Assembly (NCBI GenBank): GCA_033980235.1
Contig: CM067080.1
Coordinates: 966,501-1,030,500 of the forward strand
Origin: Diadema setosum
Taxonomy: Eukaryota > Echinodermata > Echinoidea > Diadematoida > Diadematidae
DNA length: 64,000 bases
Direction: 5' to 3'
Below, piece after piece: positions 14,101-28,704 of the stretch. Under the pieces are notes generated by a model. The model saw only the letters and a program-made list of their open reading frames with translations, was not told the origin of the DNA and did not search any database. Each line of letters opens with the position of its first letter. Position 1 is the first letter of the stretch. The position numbers and the translations under genes were made by a program.

Positions 14101-17100
14101 AACTGGTGGGAGGGACAGCAGAAAAGCGCAACTGGCGAGGTATCATCATATCTCTCCTGGTCATTCTCCTCATCTGCTCCCTGATCGTCGTAGCTATCAT
14201 CGTTGCCACACCGGGTAAGACTGACGTCGAAGTCGATGTCCAAGTCGGCATTGAGATGTTTTTTACTTCAACTTCTGAAAAAATTGTGCTCAGTAAATTT
14301 GCAGATAGAGTGTATGTAATCTCTCATATCAGATGTACATTTAAAGGCCTCATAAGAAAATACCCGTACTAATGAATATAAGAAAGGTGTATTTATGTCA
14401 TTTAGCAGCTTGTTTCTTTCATGGAAATCAATCTTCAGATTATCAAATCTTTTCTTCAATTCCTCACTTGCTTTTTTCTACCCTTTCTTTAGGTTCAGTG
14501 GTCCCCATATTATAGTGCATATACTTCCAGTACCATGTCATTGCAAAATTTTATTGTCTCTTGCAATTTTTTGTTATCTTTGTTCATATTTTTATTTGCC
14601 CTCTAGGAAATCATTTATGAAATATGTTAAGAGCAGTAGATAACTCCATTCCACCAGAAAACAGACCAAAAACACACAAAAAAAAACCACCAAATATACA
14701 AACTAATGTACAAACTCAAGTATTGGTATGCATTTTTTTTATTGAAAGATTATAATCATCTACTGTATTTGCACTGATTTCTGCCCGTAAATGAAGTTTT
14801 ACTCTTTGCACAATGAATGTTATACCAGGAAAGCCTTTGCAGTTTGACTTTGATATTTTTAAGAGATCTCAGTTTTATCAGATGAAGTTTCTATCACAGT
14901 TTTCATTTCAAATGTAATCATTGTTTCTAGATCTAGGTAACCTAACTAAGATGGAACAGAAACTCTCGTAGCATTACAACTTGTTTTGTTTAAATGGTAT
15001 GATAACATTATCATCGTAAAAAAAGAGAGTTTTGAAGAAAATGTATAGCTGTTAAGATTTCAGAAATGTGACTGTATGTGGTATCATTGGTCACTGCAAC
15101 CTTGTCACTGGTCAGTTAAACTTTGTGGCTGGTCAGTCAAACATCGTCACCAGAGGGACTTCAGACCGACGATTATTGATGACATGGAAATAGATCCAGC
15201 AGCATTTTGTTTCATTTGCCAAACTACTCCACAGTCGTGGGGCACAGCACTAAGTACTGTAAGTTGGGGGAGGGAGTGGGGGGGGGGGGGAAGTGATCAA
15301 AATTCAGAAGTTGCTGTGTGGCAGTAAATGACACCCCTCTTAGATCAGAAAGCGATCCATTCTTTATGCAAAAATGCAGTTTGTCTTTGCAAGAGGAGAT
15401 GGCATTGTCCCCGAGGCCCGGCGAGGGACAAATATTTAGAACATGGCTGCCAATCAGCTAATTGCCTGTGGCAATGAAATGGAGAAATGTTTGTTTCTCT
15501 GTGGAGCCTAGCCGTATACATTCACCTCAATTTTTGTCTATCTGCCACCATCTATTTACATAAGCCACCATCCATAAGGGGTGAGTGGCAATTAAAATAT
15601 GACAATTTCTTGGCAGACTTTCCATAGTGGAAGGCTAAAAGTCTTTGTTATTTGAAAAGTGACTGACTGATGTGTGTGACATGATTAACATGGTGGTTCA
15701 TTTTTGGTAAAGACATCTTCAATCATGATTGCTTGTTTGTTTGTCAAAAAAATAATGAATTCTTTCAAAACCATACTTATTGCAATGTTCATAGTTTACT
15801 ACAGTGCATTTAATGTCCAATTCCTGTTGACATGACCAGTGTCCGTTCTGTTATAATGACCACTAAAATTTAAAGGGGATGAGTAATTTCTATAGCTCAA
15901 TACTCATTTCAGCTTTATTCATGAGCAGAAAATACTCGCTTTATTGATGTTTACATTTGCATTTTGACCTATCAAATTCAACTACAGTGTATCATTCACG
16001 AGTAATTGTACTTTCTCATTTTAGTTACTGGGTACATGTACTTTCATTACCATTGCACTCAGTCTTGTGGAAAATAGAATTATTTACATTTGAAAGCTAT
16101 CACATGCCTAAAATTGTTGCAGTGCACTTTCATTTTTGTCTAATTCATTATTTGTTGTTTAAATTATTATCCAGTGGTAGTCCCTATAAATTTCTGAGAT
16201 TGGCAGAAGAGCAAAATAAAATTTCTAATGTTTCTGATCCACCCTAACCAAAGGGGGGGGGGGGTCCTGGAATAATGTGTTTCCAAAAACAAACAGAGAA
16301 TGACAGTGTTTCTACTGGCCTGTGATGAATTTGTGGAGTCATTTCTGTGTACAGTTCCCCGACAGCGGTAAGCTCGCAAGAAAATCAATCACTATGACAA
16401 GAGTGGAGAGGTTTGGTCCACATCATTTTTCCGGCCGAAATGAAATGCCAGCATGACCGGCTCTCGAATAGGGACATCGATCAAGGCAGTGGTCGTCGAT
16501 TGATCCCATTTATTGCATGCTGAGATGATTAATGAGACAACGCGTTTTTCCCCGTGCCGTCGGGATCCTACCGACAAACACTTTTCCACCATTTCGGCAG
16601 TGAATAGCCGCTGTTTGATATATTACGGCGGAGAAGAGGCAGGGTGTTCAAAGGTCAGGATTATACTCTGATAGTTCTTCTTCAAATATCATCCAAAATA
16701 ATAACAAGTTTACATCTTAAATAGGTTGCCTGCTCCACATGACTTGAAGAAAATGAATGAGTTGCACCATACATTTTGTATGTCCTGTCATATACCTCAA
16801 CATGCAGGGCATCATTGAATAATAATAGAGATGGGCAGAAAATTAGTGGCTTGGATTGCAGGCATGTATGTTTCAAAAACTCTTTTAGGGGTTTATGCTG
16901 ATGCTGTAAAGCTTTTTTGCATGCTTCCTCAATAAGGGTTATTCACGGTTAAAACAAGAGCTTGAGACAATAAGAGGTCTACCAGTCCTACATTAATTAT
17001 TAAGTGAGCTTGGGAATCAAGAGGGGTTTTTTATATTCAAGATGTACCCTAGCATCTTGCAAGAAGCATATTCTCATATATTTGATGCTTATTATATAGC

Positions 17101-20100
17101 GACGATTGATTCATATGCCATTTCAACTTGAGCAATTGCATTATGAGCAGCAAGGGTAGTTTTACTGCATGTAACATTAGCTAAAATTCATTATAAAGCA
17201 AGCATGCATGGACATTTGATCGTCATTGTAGCTGCTCAATAATGAATAAGGATTAAAATTAAATCCATAAATTCCATCAATTAGATAATTTTGATTGAAT
17301 TATATATCTATCTTTAGAATCATTGAAACATTTTGAGATTCATCTGTTTGTCATTTGCAAGCAATTAGGATGTTACAATGATAATTTAAACAGCAGCAAA
17401 TCACTTTTGATAAAGACATCTTGAGGTTTCTTCAAATCAAACTACAAGGACTAAGTCTCATTTGCACGAGACAAAGGAGCTGTTGATTTGGTTCAAATAC
17501 TTTTCAACTCTGAACTACACCAGTTTATCAAAGAGTGCATCTTCATGGATGTTTTATTTGATACTTTGATACCAGAAGTGGATGAGAGGGATGCATGCCA
17601 AATGATCATGCTTTTTAGGTGGGTGTGCTTATGTCTTTGTCAGTATGGCTATCTAAAACTATTTATTCAGCCATCTGTAGGATGTACATTTCAATAGTGA
17701 ATCCGTCAAAAACATCTCAAAGGGTACATCATTCCAAGAAAAACATTTTGATTTTATTGGTCCTCTCTAAGGTAGTATTCCCTTTTCTCCATCTGTCTCC
17801 ATCGCAATAACCCAGTTTGATATTTGAGGTAGATGATGTATGAACATCTAGATGTCCCCTTTTGCACTATTTCCCAGAACATGTTGATATATATATGGTG
17901 CGTTACTCAAGAGAATCAAATTGTCCTATCTCTGCCTTATGGTAAGGCAGGTGCTTTGCTGCCAGGCTTCGAATAACTAGATTTTGGGAAATGTCAATTT
18001 AATTATCATGACGATGGCGGGAATATATACATATATATTAATAGATATATCACGCAAGAGGCCTACCTTTGAAATGACCCAATTTATACAAATTGAGTTG
18101 ATGGTTTTGAGGCTAGCCAGGGTGTTTGTGTGTATCTCTGTTTGTATATAAGTATGTTTGTATGTCTGTCTGATATCTTGGCGTGTGACTTCCCATCTCG
18201 GATATGAGTGGATGTCTTGCATACGAGCAGTGTGTGATGACACTACTCAGGCCTTTTCCAGCATTTGGAATGGATCTAGAATGCTTGGAACCAGTATGAT
18301 GAAGGCCTTTAAAATATGACATTGTTCTTTAGCTCTCCATAAATGATATCATCCTACCAGTATCACCAAAGAACATAACAGACACACATCTTTTTTTTCT
18401 CCCATATATCAACACTGCATGCTTTGTTTCCCATTCTACAACAACATTATACTGGACGATTTTTCACAGAAGTGGACATGCATCCCACTTTACAAGACAC
18501 AAAAGATTCAGAATGGAATAATGTGGTGCTTGACATAGCAGTTGCACCCTCGGTGTCAAAAGACCGGTAGCTGCTCTTGACTCTTAAAGGGGGAAGAATG
18601 GAGGGTAATGCATGAGCCTGTTACTTTAACCCTCTCTGTACCAGGTACTGTGGACAGTGTGCACAGTGCTATGGGGTTTTCTGTGCCAGTCAGTACTCAA
18701 AGCACAGGAAGGTTAAAATGAGGGAGAATGGAGGGTAATGCATGAACCTGTCACTCAGTCCATGTGTAAAGGAAGAGTTGGTTTCTCCCTCTGCCATTAA
18801 ACCCACTGCATCCGTCTTGAGTGTGCCGTGTGGTAGTTGATCTGGGTGATGCTCGGAGATAATATTCTGTAATCAATCTCAGGTTGTCCCACTTGCCCAT
18901 TCGTTCACTGTGACACCCAGGCTTCCGAAGCTGTTGGCAGGATTTTGTACGCGTGTGAATGGGACCATCCACATGTCAAAATCTGCAACTGATATCGTGG
19001 TTGTCTTCAACATGTGCAGTGCAGATACACTTAACTTCCGTGTTGGAAGATCACACTGGGTCATATTAAGCAATCAAATCACCAAACAACAATTCTGTGA
19101 TTCAGTCTTTGTCTTTCTATCATAATGTTTATTATTCATTGTTAGAGTTTTGTAATTTACAGTAATTTTTTTTGTATTTAAGCCCCATGTTGTTTCTATA
19201 TAATTAGTTTCAGTTGCTACTTTATCAAAAGCCTCTTAATTGCTTAATTTGTCACTTATTCTTAAAAGTTTTTCTACTCATTTTGATAGAACACTAATAT
19301 TACAGGTCTTCTCTCAAATTTACAAATTTTTGATAAATTTCTCTCTGCTTTTGTACAGGTTTAATTAATTTAACCAGTTCTAAAAGGAATGATATGGAGT
19401 AAGATTCAGGAGGGTTAGTTTACAATGATAAGAAGATAAAATGTGCAGCAAAATTTCCCAGGATGTCATGAATTACATGTCTTCTGTGGCAGAAATTTCT
19501 GAAGGTAGCTTTATACAATGGCCAAGGGCTGAAGCTTTAGTTTATGGCTATATATGGTTCTGATTAAAAACCAGTGGAATAGAAATGAGATTTGATGTAA
19601 TGTATAACTCCAGGTATACCGCATTGACAATGAGATGTGTTTTGACAAACATGAGCATGTGTAATACTTCATTTTGTTTTTTTAGTGTGTGTGTTGTAGT
19701 CTTCAAGTTTTGTTCTGTGAGGAATATGACGCACTGGTTGAAATGACAAAGGTTGAGTTTTCTTGCAATAAATGATTCGGCAGTTTACTCTGCAATTTGG
19801 AGTCTTACATCATATTGGAATGGCCATATTCAATATCCATGATACTTTTAGATGACAATTATATCATAAGAATGCATTTGTTTCCAATCAAGAATTCAAA
19901 TGTAATAAAATTTAACATGTCTTTTCATTTCACAACATGATTTGTCATTTAAGATACTTCATGCATTATGGAAAAGTGATATAAATGTCAGCATCACTTA
20001 GATGATTTGTAGATGGTCAGACTGTTGTTTACACCAAGACATTTATTATTTATTGAATGTTATCATGCCATAATCATGCCTAGCAAATGACATGTAAAGT

Positions 20101-23100
20101 AATACACTGCTTTATTTGTGATCATGAAATCTAACCATGTAGCAGCAATTAGATTAGAACCAGTACAAGGAAGATGTTTAGTTGCTTATATACGATGATA
20201 TTCATTTGTTCATTGCTTGCGCTTTTTATTTTTATGTCCAATGCTGCCCTCTAATTTAAATTTGTGTTTTGTTACAGGACAAAATCATCTAGGCTTGCAA
20301 ACTTTTTTTTCTTTGTATATATTCTCACCTACAGCTGTTTGTGCCTCCCTAGCACCCCCCTCCCCTGAAAAAAATAAGTGAATAAATACCTGATTGATGA
20401 CTAAAACATTAAATGCTTGCTTTTGGGAAATCCAAATTACTTTGAAACTTGTTGAGCACATAATTGGAAGGCTTTATGATGTGGGAAAGTATGCATTTTC
20501 ATAAAATGGTAATTGAAGAGTGTGTTTTGGACAAAATTCATGCTTTCAACTTTTTATTTCTCTCCTCTTGCATTGATTCCTATGTCAAGTTAGCTTGTTC
20601 ACCAAATTTCATTTGCAGTTTGAAATGTTTTTAATTCAAGAATGTAATGTAGATGAGAAATTGTTTTTTAAAAGGCTACTGTGAATGCATGTGAAAAATC
20701 AGTCGGTAAAGATGGATCATACTCCAAACAGACTTAGTGACATTGAATGTGTGTTTGCTTTTTTCAGTTGATTATAGACAATAATTTGCTGATTAATTAG
20801 TCCATTCATTCTACTGAATTACTAATTTTGAATAAAAAAAAGCTTCTCTCTAGTAATGAGGAAAATCAAGTCATAAATTCATTAGATATGTGATAGCATT
20901 CATCAACATCTAGTCCGATATGAAATAAAATGCTTTTGGTCCATTCTAGTGTTTGTTGTTATTTTTCCTTGCATCCTCCTTTCCCTGTGCTTATGTTCAA
21001 ATTTATATAAATTGTCTGCTTGCAAATTGTCCAGCCAAACAAATGGATTTTGTTGAAAGTATATCTCCTCTTCCATGGTGTATTACAACATGCTTATCTG
21101 TATATTACTCTACAGAATGATATGGAACCAGGTCTTAACTCCTTTTTTTTCACTCCTTGACCATTTCTCATTTCTTTCACCCCGCTGCGTGACATTCCAT
21201 GATGTTAAATTGCTGATTCCCGTCCCTGTCACATCATGTCTCGCTCACACACGTATGTGGAAGTAAGTATCGCAAGCCACTTCAGCAAGAGTTGAAGCAT
21301 TCAAGAACTAACATCAAAAATGATTTTTAATTTCATTCTCACATGCTTTATTCACCACTGCACATATTGCACTTTAAAAGAAATATCAACTTGTAAGCTA
21401 CAGACAATAGTCATAATTCATTCTTTTCTGTAACATTCTAATTCTTGTCAGTTTTCTTCTTGCATCAAAATTCATGTGTCTATTGTAATGTTGCCTTATT
21501 TCTAAACGTGTTCTTGGCTGCAAATGATAACATTGTAATTTTGTAACAGCATTGTAGTTTCACCTAGGAAACCTAATGTTTATATGTAAACAAACTCTGT
21601 GTATCTGTTGCTAAATGTAGCCAAACGTCAGAGTAATGATTCTCGCCGTTTTTTAATGCAATGCAGCATCAGGCATATTTTTTAATTCAATTCAATTCAG
21701 TCACTTTATAACCATATCGCCGAACACAAAAACCCACTCTCTTTGAACGTGGCTGTTATGAGCCATGACCACTTTTGGCCAGGTCCTAATCGCCGTGGCA
21801 GCAAACAGCGAGATAAATGAATGCAAATGAGGAGTCAATAGATTCTCTAGCATACTCCGCAGTTTGTAGGCATTGGGCTATCCAATCAATTATGCAAATT
21901 GTAAGGAGTGTCGGAATATAGTATTGATTTTTTTTTCCCTAGTAGTTCAATGATCTAAAAAATAAGAACAACTACAGGAAATAATTGTGCCTCCTGGTAC
22001 TCTAGTATTTATTTTTTTTTTCTAAAGGAGGGGGGGGGGGATGGGGCAGTGATAAAATTTGATCAAGGAAATTTCTTTGTTCAACACATCCAGGGCAGGG
22101 CGATGGAAAATGATTGTCAGTTGTTTGAATTAAAAAAAAAAATCAACAACAAATGAACAAAACAAAACATCGGATGAAACATTTATTTGATGAGAATTCA
22201 GGGATGCGTGCTTAACATTTTTTGGTAACTTCATGAATTCAATGTAGAAAAAAATATGCATTGAAATATCAGTTTGTGCTTTGAATGCCTTACTAAATCT
22301 GTATATGAAATATCTAGAACTCAACGTAGTGCAGAGCATGGACTTTTAGTCAGTAAATTTCTCTAAACTCACACAATTCCAAAAAAAAAAGTAAATTTCA
22401 GGGCATGCTGCTTTTATAACCTGCACATTTGCTCTCCCCTAAGAAACATACTGATGTCTTTTTGTTATCTTTATACTTTTCCTCCATTCCTTCCTGTCCA
22501 ATTCACCTTCTATTCTTGTTCTTTCCCTATTTGTCTATCTCTATTGAATTTAACCTTTCCTTTGCATCATTTTCTTTCTGATTTTATGTTTGAATGTGGT
22601 ATTTGCTTGTTTCTTTTAAATTTTGTTTGCCATCTTGTCCCACTGATGCATTTGAAATAACAAATCTTATTCAGTCATGGTTTTCCTGTTTTTGCAGTTT
22701 ACTAACATTGAATTTGTCACCGGTGCAGTAAGTTGAGAGACTAATATGTATGAAAAAAAAAAAATCACTAGATATGTGCAGTTTTTCATACACTTCGGTT
22801 TTCAGAAATTTTTCACATGGTGAAGGAAAGGACTACAGCTGTCTGGCTACAACTGAGAGAAAATCAGATCAGTTATAAAATTGTCATAAATGTGACTGCC
22901 AACCTTGATGATTTTTCCTTTCATTGTATGCTTTGAAATGATGCACTTTATGACATCATCTGTTGAGAAACGATTGGACATTCACTTGTCACTTCTGTCT
23001 TCAGGTTGTTCTCATTCTCATCAAGCAATTCTCTCATAAGAAATAGGATGCTCATTCATTATATCTCCAAAAAGAGAATTGTGATAGCAGTTATGAATTA

Positions 23101-26100
23101 ACCATGTTCTGTGAAGGATAAGCTTGAATGCGGAAAATTATATGTTTGTATGTTTTATCAGGATGAGTAGATGTCCAGATGTGTGTTATAGATTTAGGTT
23201 ATTGTAGACAGTTTTTCAAATAGTTCACTTTCCTGATGTTCCTCTCTCTTACATTATGTGCAGAAAAATTGACAGTCCTTGCCCCCTATCTGTTTTTCTA
23301 TGTAGCATGTCAAGTTTATGATGAGTACCGGTATATATCTTGATGTCAAGCATACTAAAAAAATCCATTAAAGTACAAGAGTGCAGAAATATGACACATC
23401 ACATTATTTAGTAATTATTGAAAATTCACTTCCAATTTCTTACCTGATATTTGTAATTTGTCAGTGTCAAATTTCTGTATGAAATGGAATACAAATCTTT
23501 GATATGTTGGAATTACATCAGCCCAATAAACAAATTTGATGATCCCGACTATTCAAGAAACAAGAAATAAAGAGTTTGACAGATATTTTAATTGTTGCAT
23601 GTAGATACATATATCATGAATTATACTTGTAAAGTCCAGTGAATAGGGCAGTCACATTGATTTGTTTCCTGTCAATTTTCATGTCATATATGGTTAAGAA
23701 AAGATTGAAATTCAGATGATAAAAGGACAATGTATCCCTGAAAGTAAGGCTTGACATCACTATACCTGCCAGTGTGCGATCAAACATTGTATTGAGATAA
23801 CCATGCATGTCTGCTCTCACACATTGTCTGTTTTCATATAGAATGTATGATGTGTAGTAACAGAGATGAAAAAACAAATAATATCTCTGTGAAGCATACT
23901 ATATGATATCTACTCCATTCATATGATCTTATATGCCTTTTGTTTGATTAGAACTTTCAAAATAATATCCTAATTGATATATGACACTGTTTCACAAAAC
24001 CAATAAAAAAGAAAATGGCCAAACGCTGATTTATGTTTTTAGTTGAGGGCAGATTCTGAATGAGCAGAAGCTGAGCCTTAAAATGTGTAACTCAATACAA
24101 GTGGAATTTCCTAACTCATCGAAATAATGGAAATAAAGTATACCCTCTGGGGAAGTGATTGTGGAAAAAAGCGGCTTTGGATTTTTGGGTCTACTCAAGT
24201 GCTTAATCTCACCCAGCGGTGCTCTGTATAATGAATGGGGCCAAAAATAGGATGTAAATCTCCATAGCAACTACTATATAGGGATTAATTCTGACTTTTA
24301 ATTAAATTGCATCATCATTTCAAAAGTTATTAGAGTTGAAAGTGAAGAGTGTTTGAAAAAAAAAATTAAAGGGACCTTCCAGACTTGCCCAATCTCATGC
24401 ACTTTTGTAGAAAAAGTTGTTCCAGAGAAACTGAAAAAAAAAAAACTTTCACATTCCTGTAGTGATCATTACCCATAAAAGTAAATAGAATAATTGCTTT
24501 TTCACAAAATATAGCAAGGTAAAATTTTACTAGGTTGACCCATTACCCCATTTTCAGATCTTACATACAGTATAAAATCAGGTTGTGCCATGTTTTGTCG
24601 GTTTTGTGATGCTCGGTCATATATGTGCCATTGATGTAAATCTCTAAAATATTATGTATACTGTTTATTTTGTCCCCATATTTGCAAAGTGGCAACTTTC
24701 AGCATTGCTTTACTTACTGGCCTGCTGGCATTAGCCATTGGGAAAACAGTAGACGATAGAACTGAAGAATAAAAAGACGGGTATACATTAGTGCTACTGA
24801 AATATTTAATTTTTATCTTCTAGTGTCCAGTTGAGTCAAGGGACAGCACTTGATAGCTTTTTTATGTGTATAAAACAAATTCACTGCTCGGTTCAAAATT
24901 GCCTCAGGGATTCTTGGTAGTAAATCTAAAGTGCCTTTAACACTAGCTATACATCAAGCAATGGCAATATTACAACTCACAACATTGTGGCCTTTATTAC
25001 CTGTTGTCATGACGACACGGCTTCACCCACTCAGTGAGAGCTGACTCTTCACGGTCGTAAAGGCGTCCGTACCCTTGGGTCAAATTTAAAATGTATGTGC
25101 TGTCGAGTCAAGTCCATTTTAACATAATCAGCAATGCTTTGCTGCCCTCTACAGCCTGGAGTCTAACATGTGGATTTTCAAACTCTATCCTATCCCCAGG
25201 TGCAGAGGAACATGTGTTTGAAAAGTTCACCTTCGATGACATCTTCGACGAACAGTACAAGCCACAGTATTTCGATGCTGTGTGGTTCTCAGGTAGATTA
25301 CCTTGGTCATTTTATTTGCATACTTGCTCTCATAATATTCAACTCTGTCCCGCTGAACTATCCTGATTTCTATACAGAAGCTGATTTTAAGAGTGGTTGA
25401 ATTGCTCGGTGAAATCCATCAGAAGATTAGGACTGTAATTATGACTTTCTTGTCACCGTAGCTCATAATTCTACTTTCTACAAGAGTAAAACAAGAGTGG
25501 AACTTGTGTGCTTTTGCAACTGTCATGCTTATGTTGTGAGTTGATGGATCAAGATTTCATGGAGTGTATGGAATAATCAGTAAACGTAGTGCTGGGCCGT
25601 TCTCATTAGCTAAAGTAAATTCATCCAGTAACTTGAAAGTAGGCTACAGCATTTCAGATGTAATGAAAGTGAGTTATGTAAATAATAATTCTGAGTGCGA
25701 GTGGGAAAACAAGTGACAAAGTAACTATAATAATGAACAGAAACAGCATATTAAAGATGATTTGTGCAATTTGTATTAATGTTTGGAGTAATTATTGAGA
25801 ATGTGAACAAGATTATCAGAAATTCAAATTTCAATTATTCTGTATCCCTGATTGTTGAACATGTGTCATCTTTCATCATATCACTTCGGGATCATCAGCA
25901 TTATTGCTGTATCATTAAAAAAAGATACTCTAAAAATGAAAAAAAAAAAGTACTTTTTTATTTTCTTTATTGTTCTAAGGACCCTATTCAAAAGATATCT
26001 ATTGGTAAATGTTTTCATTGGCCTCTTTGGAGCTCAGGAAGAAAAATAAAGTCAATCAATTCAAACATTAAAGAGTAATAGCATAATGACATGACATTTT

Positions 26101-28622
26101 CCTGTACACTTATCTCTTGTGAGGCACTGATGCCAGTAACCCCATAGCTGACAAAGATTACTACAGTGCACATTGCTGAACCCAGTGGTCTCCGTGATTG
26201 ATGACTTCCCAAAGATTCAGTCAGGTGTAACTTTTGGTCTCGCCGTGCAATTTGTAGAGATTGTTTCTGTGTCTTGCTGTTTTTGCAATTATTCGGGAGC
26301 AAATTTCCCCCGCAGCGTGGTGCCCTTTTCGACATTAATCATTTTGAGTAGTAGAGGAGCAGTGCCGATGCTGTTAATCCTGCTCTTAGCAAAATGTTGT
26401 CACGTTCTATAGGCTAATGAATGATATGGAGCATTTGAGATGCTGCTTTAAATGACTGAGAATCCGTAGACAGTTCCAGAGGCATATTAGCTCAGAGAGG
26501 TATGGATATTTCCTTCCCATGTGACATTAATTTGTCACAGACCATAAATCCTCAAATTTAGCAGTAAAAATCAGAGTAGCGATGCAAGGAGAAATTGCAT
26601 CGTACTTGTGTTTTTATGCTCAGACAAAAAAGCATTTTGTGTTAAGAGAATTACTGCAATTAAACTTCTGAAGTAGGCATGGTTGAGCGGGTAACATTAT
26701 CCATGATGTGCATTTCTCATGTCTGCAGAAAATGAGTACATTATGCGGGACTCCACCAACAATATTGTCGCTGTTGATATCTCTGGCAACAAGTCAAGCA
26801 TCCTCATCACGAACAGGACGATGGTAAACACCCTCATTTCTTCCCACTCTTTGACATTACCAACTTGGCCTGAAGTGATTTAAAGGCAGTCTTTGTGCAT
26901 AAACAGGTGTGAGCTTTTTCATTGTAGAACCAATGGTGCAAACTTGACTGGTAACCAAATAAAAATGTTCATAACTTCAATAGATGTCAGTTTTATGCAT
27001 GACGGGAACACCTCATCTAAACCTGAACTCACCGTTTTGAATGATTGCATAAGCAACAGGAACTATGATTTTGATGCATAACAACAGCAAAATGATGCCC
27101 TTCATCAATTATCATGAGGGATCGTGTATGAAGGCTTGCAGCTACACTACCAGATTGTTTGCTCAGAATATTAGAGTAGTAAAGCAGTGTTTCATTTAGG
27201 TTTGTTTTAGACAGACTGGATTCCTAATTTGACACATTTGGTATATCAGTTTTTGATATATATGATATTATATCTTTCTCTTATCTTATATTTCTACATT
27301 AACATCTTGTGAGAGTATCTGTAACACTAAGGTCTGAAGATGGACAAAAATTACTCCTCTTGAATGGGATATGTGTTTGATTTTTCATTGTTATTTATTT
27401 GCATAAATTTCTTTTGTTCATTTCATTGCCAACATATCACAATTCTTATATAGCAATATACAGATCTAAGAGATCACTTATCCTCTCAAATGAAAGAATC
27501 TCTTGAATTGAGCAATGTTTGATGTTTACTGTAATACATTAAAACCAACTCAAAGCTTCCCTTGTGTCACAAGTTGTAATTGCTTGTATTTTGTATTATC
27601 TGTGAAATATATAAATGAAATATATGACTGAAAGATATAATGATACCATTATAGAGGTGTGAATTTTCTTCAATTTTGTCTCCCTCTACAAATGAAATGT
27701 GTAAGATTGCAACTGCTGCCCTGGTCTGTAATTTAACAAACGTCAGAAAAATTAAGGAATCATGGAACTCGAGCCTGTCATCCACTGCTTTCTGGGCAGT
27801 GGCACTATCACTAGCCAATACCATTATTGGCTGTAAATTTTCTGTATGTGCACAACCACAATATTTTGTGAGCTGTCTCCAAACAGCCTGTATAGTTTGT
27901 TTAATACAGTGGAAGTCATGAGAATAGCATCACCATTTCAGGCCAGCATAACTTTCATTTTTTAATGCTTACAGCCCTCTTTGCCAGCTATGCAAAGAGA
28001 AATTAGAAGAGAAGGTATGAATTTGTAGCAAACTTCACCCTGTGACCCTGACCTTTAACCTTTAACCTTTGTACAGGATGAAGAAGGCATCGTCAGAGTG
28101 TGGGTGAATGCTGACAAGGAGCACATCCTGGTATCCACCCAGGAGAGGAAACTATACCGCTCCAGCTTTGAAGCCATCTACAAGATTTATGAAGTCTCCA
28201 CAAAGTAAGTCCCAGCACTGTCTCTGTACCTATATGTCTGTGTGGTTAACTAGTTCCACACCACACTCAGAAAGCATCATTGATTTTGTACATCACCCAT
28301 CAGAGTCCCAGTGCCAGTGACTTAATCATGCCACTTTAGTAATGACAACACAAATTCATGTTACAAGGTGAACAGTTTGTTTTAGTCATTGTGCTTGTTG
28401 GTTACAATTTGTTATTCAGATGAAATTTGATGATCCAAGAATGAAGTCATAGGTTTATAATTCTGAACGTTTATTTAGTACATCTCTTCTTTTCAATTGT
28501 CTGTCTGTCTGTCTGATTGTCTGTCTGATTGTCTGTCTGATTGTCTGTCTGATTGTCTGTCTGATTGTCTCTCTCCCCTCTCTCTATCTGTATATATGAA
28601 TTTTTCTTATGTATATGAACAT

Positions 28623-28704
<82 letters not shown>

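Larger units (their letters stand above)
14215..25199. other. DPP intron 2 (11.0 kb)
   Basis: AT-rich with many A, T and G homopolymers (for example G runs near 15280, 16248 and 22028). The only structured element I can support is at 18584-18755, plus one half of a dispersed repeat at 24281-24354. No reading frame here resembles a known protein. Confidence 0.8.

Noticed and set aside
24366..24941. Possible TTAAAGG...CCTTTAA element
   Set aside because: Only about 10 terminal bases pair and the subterminal sequence does not; likely chance.
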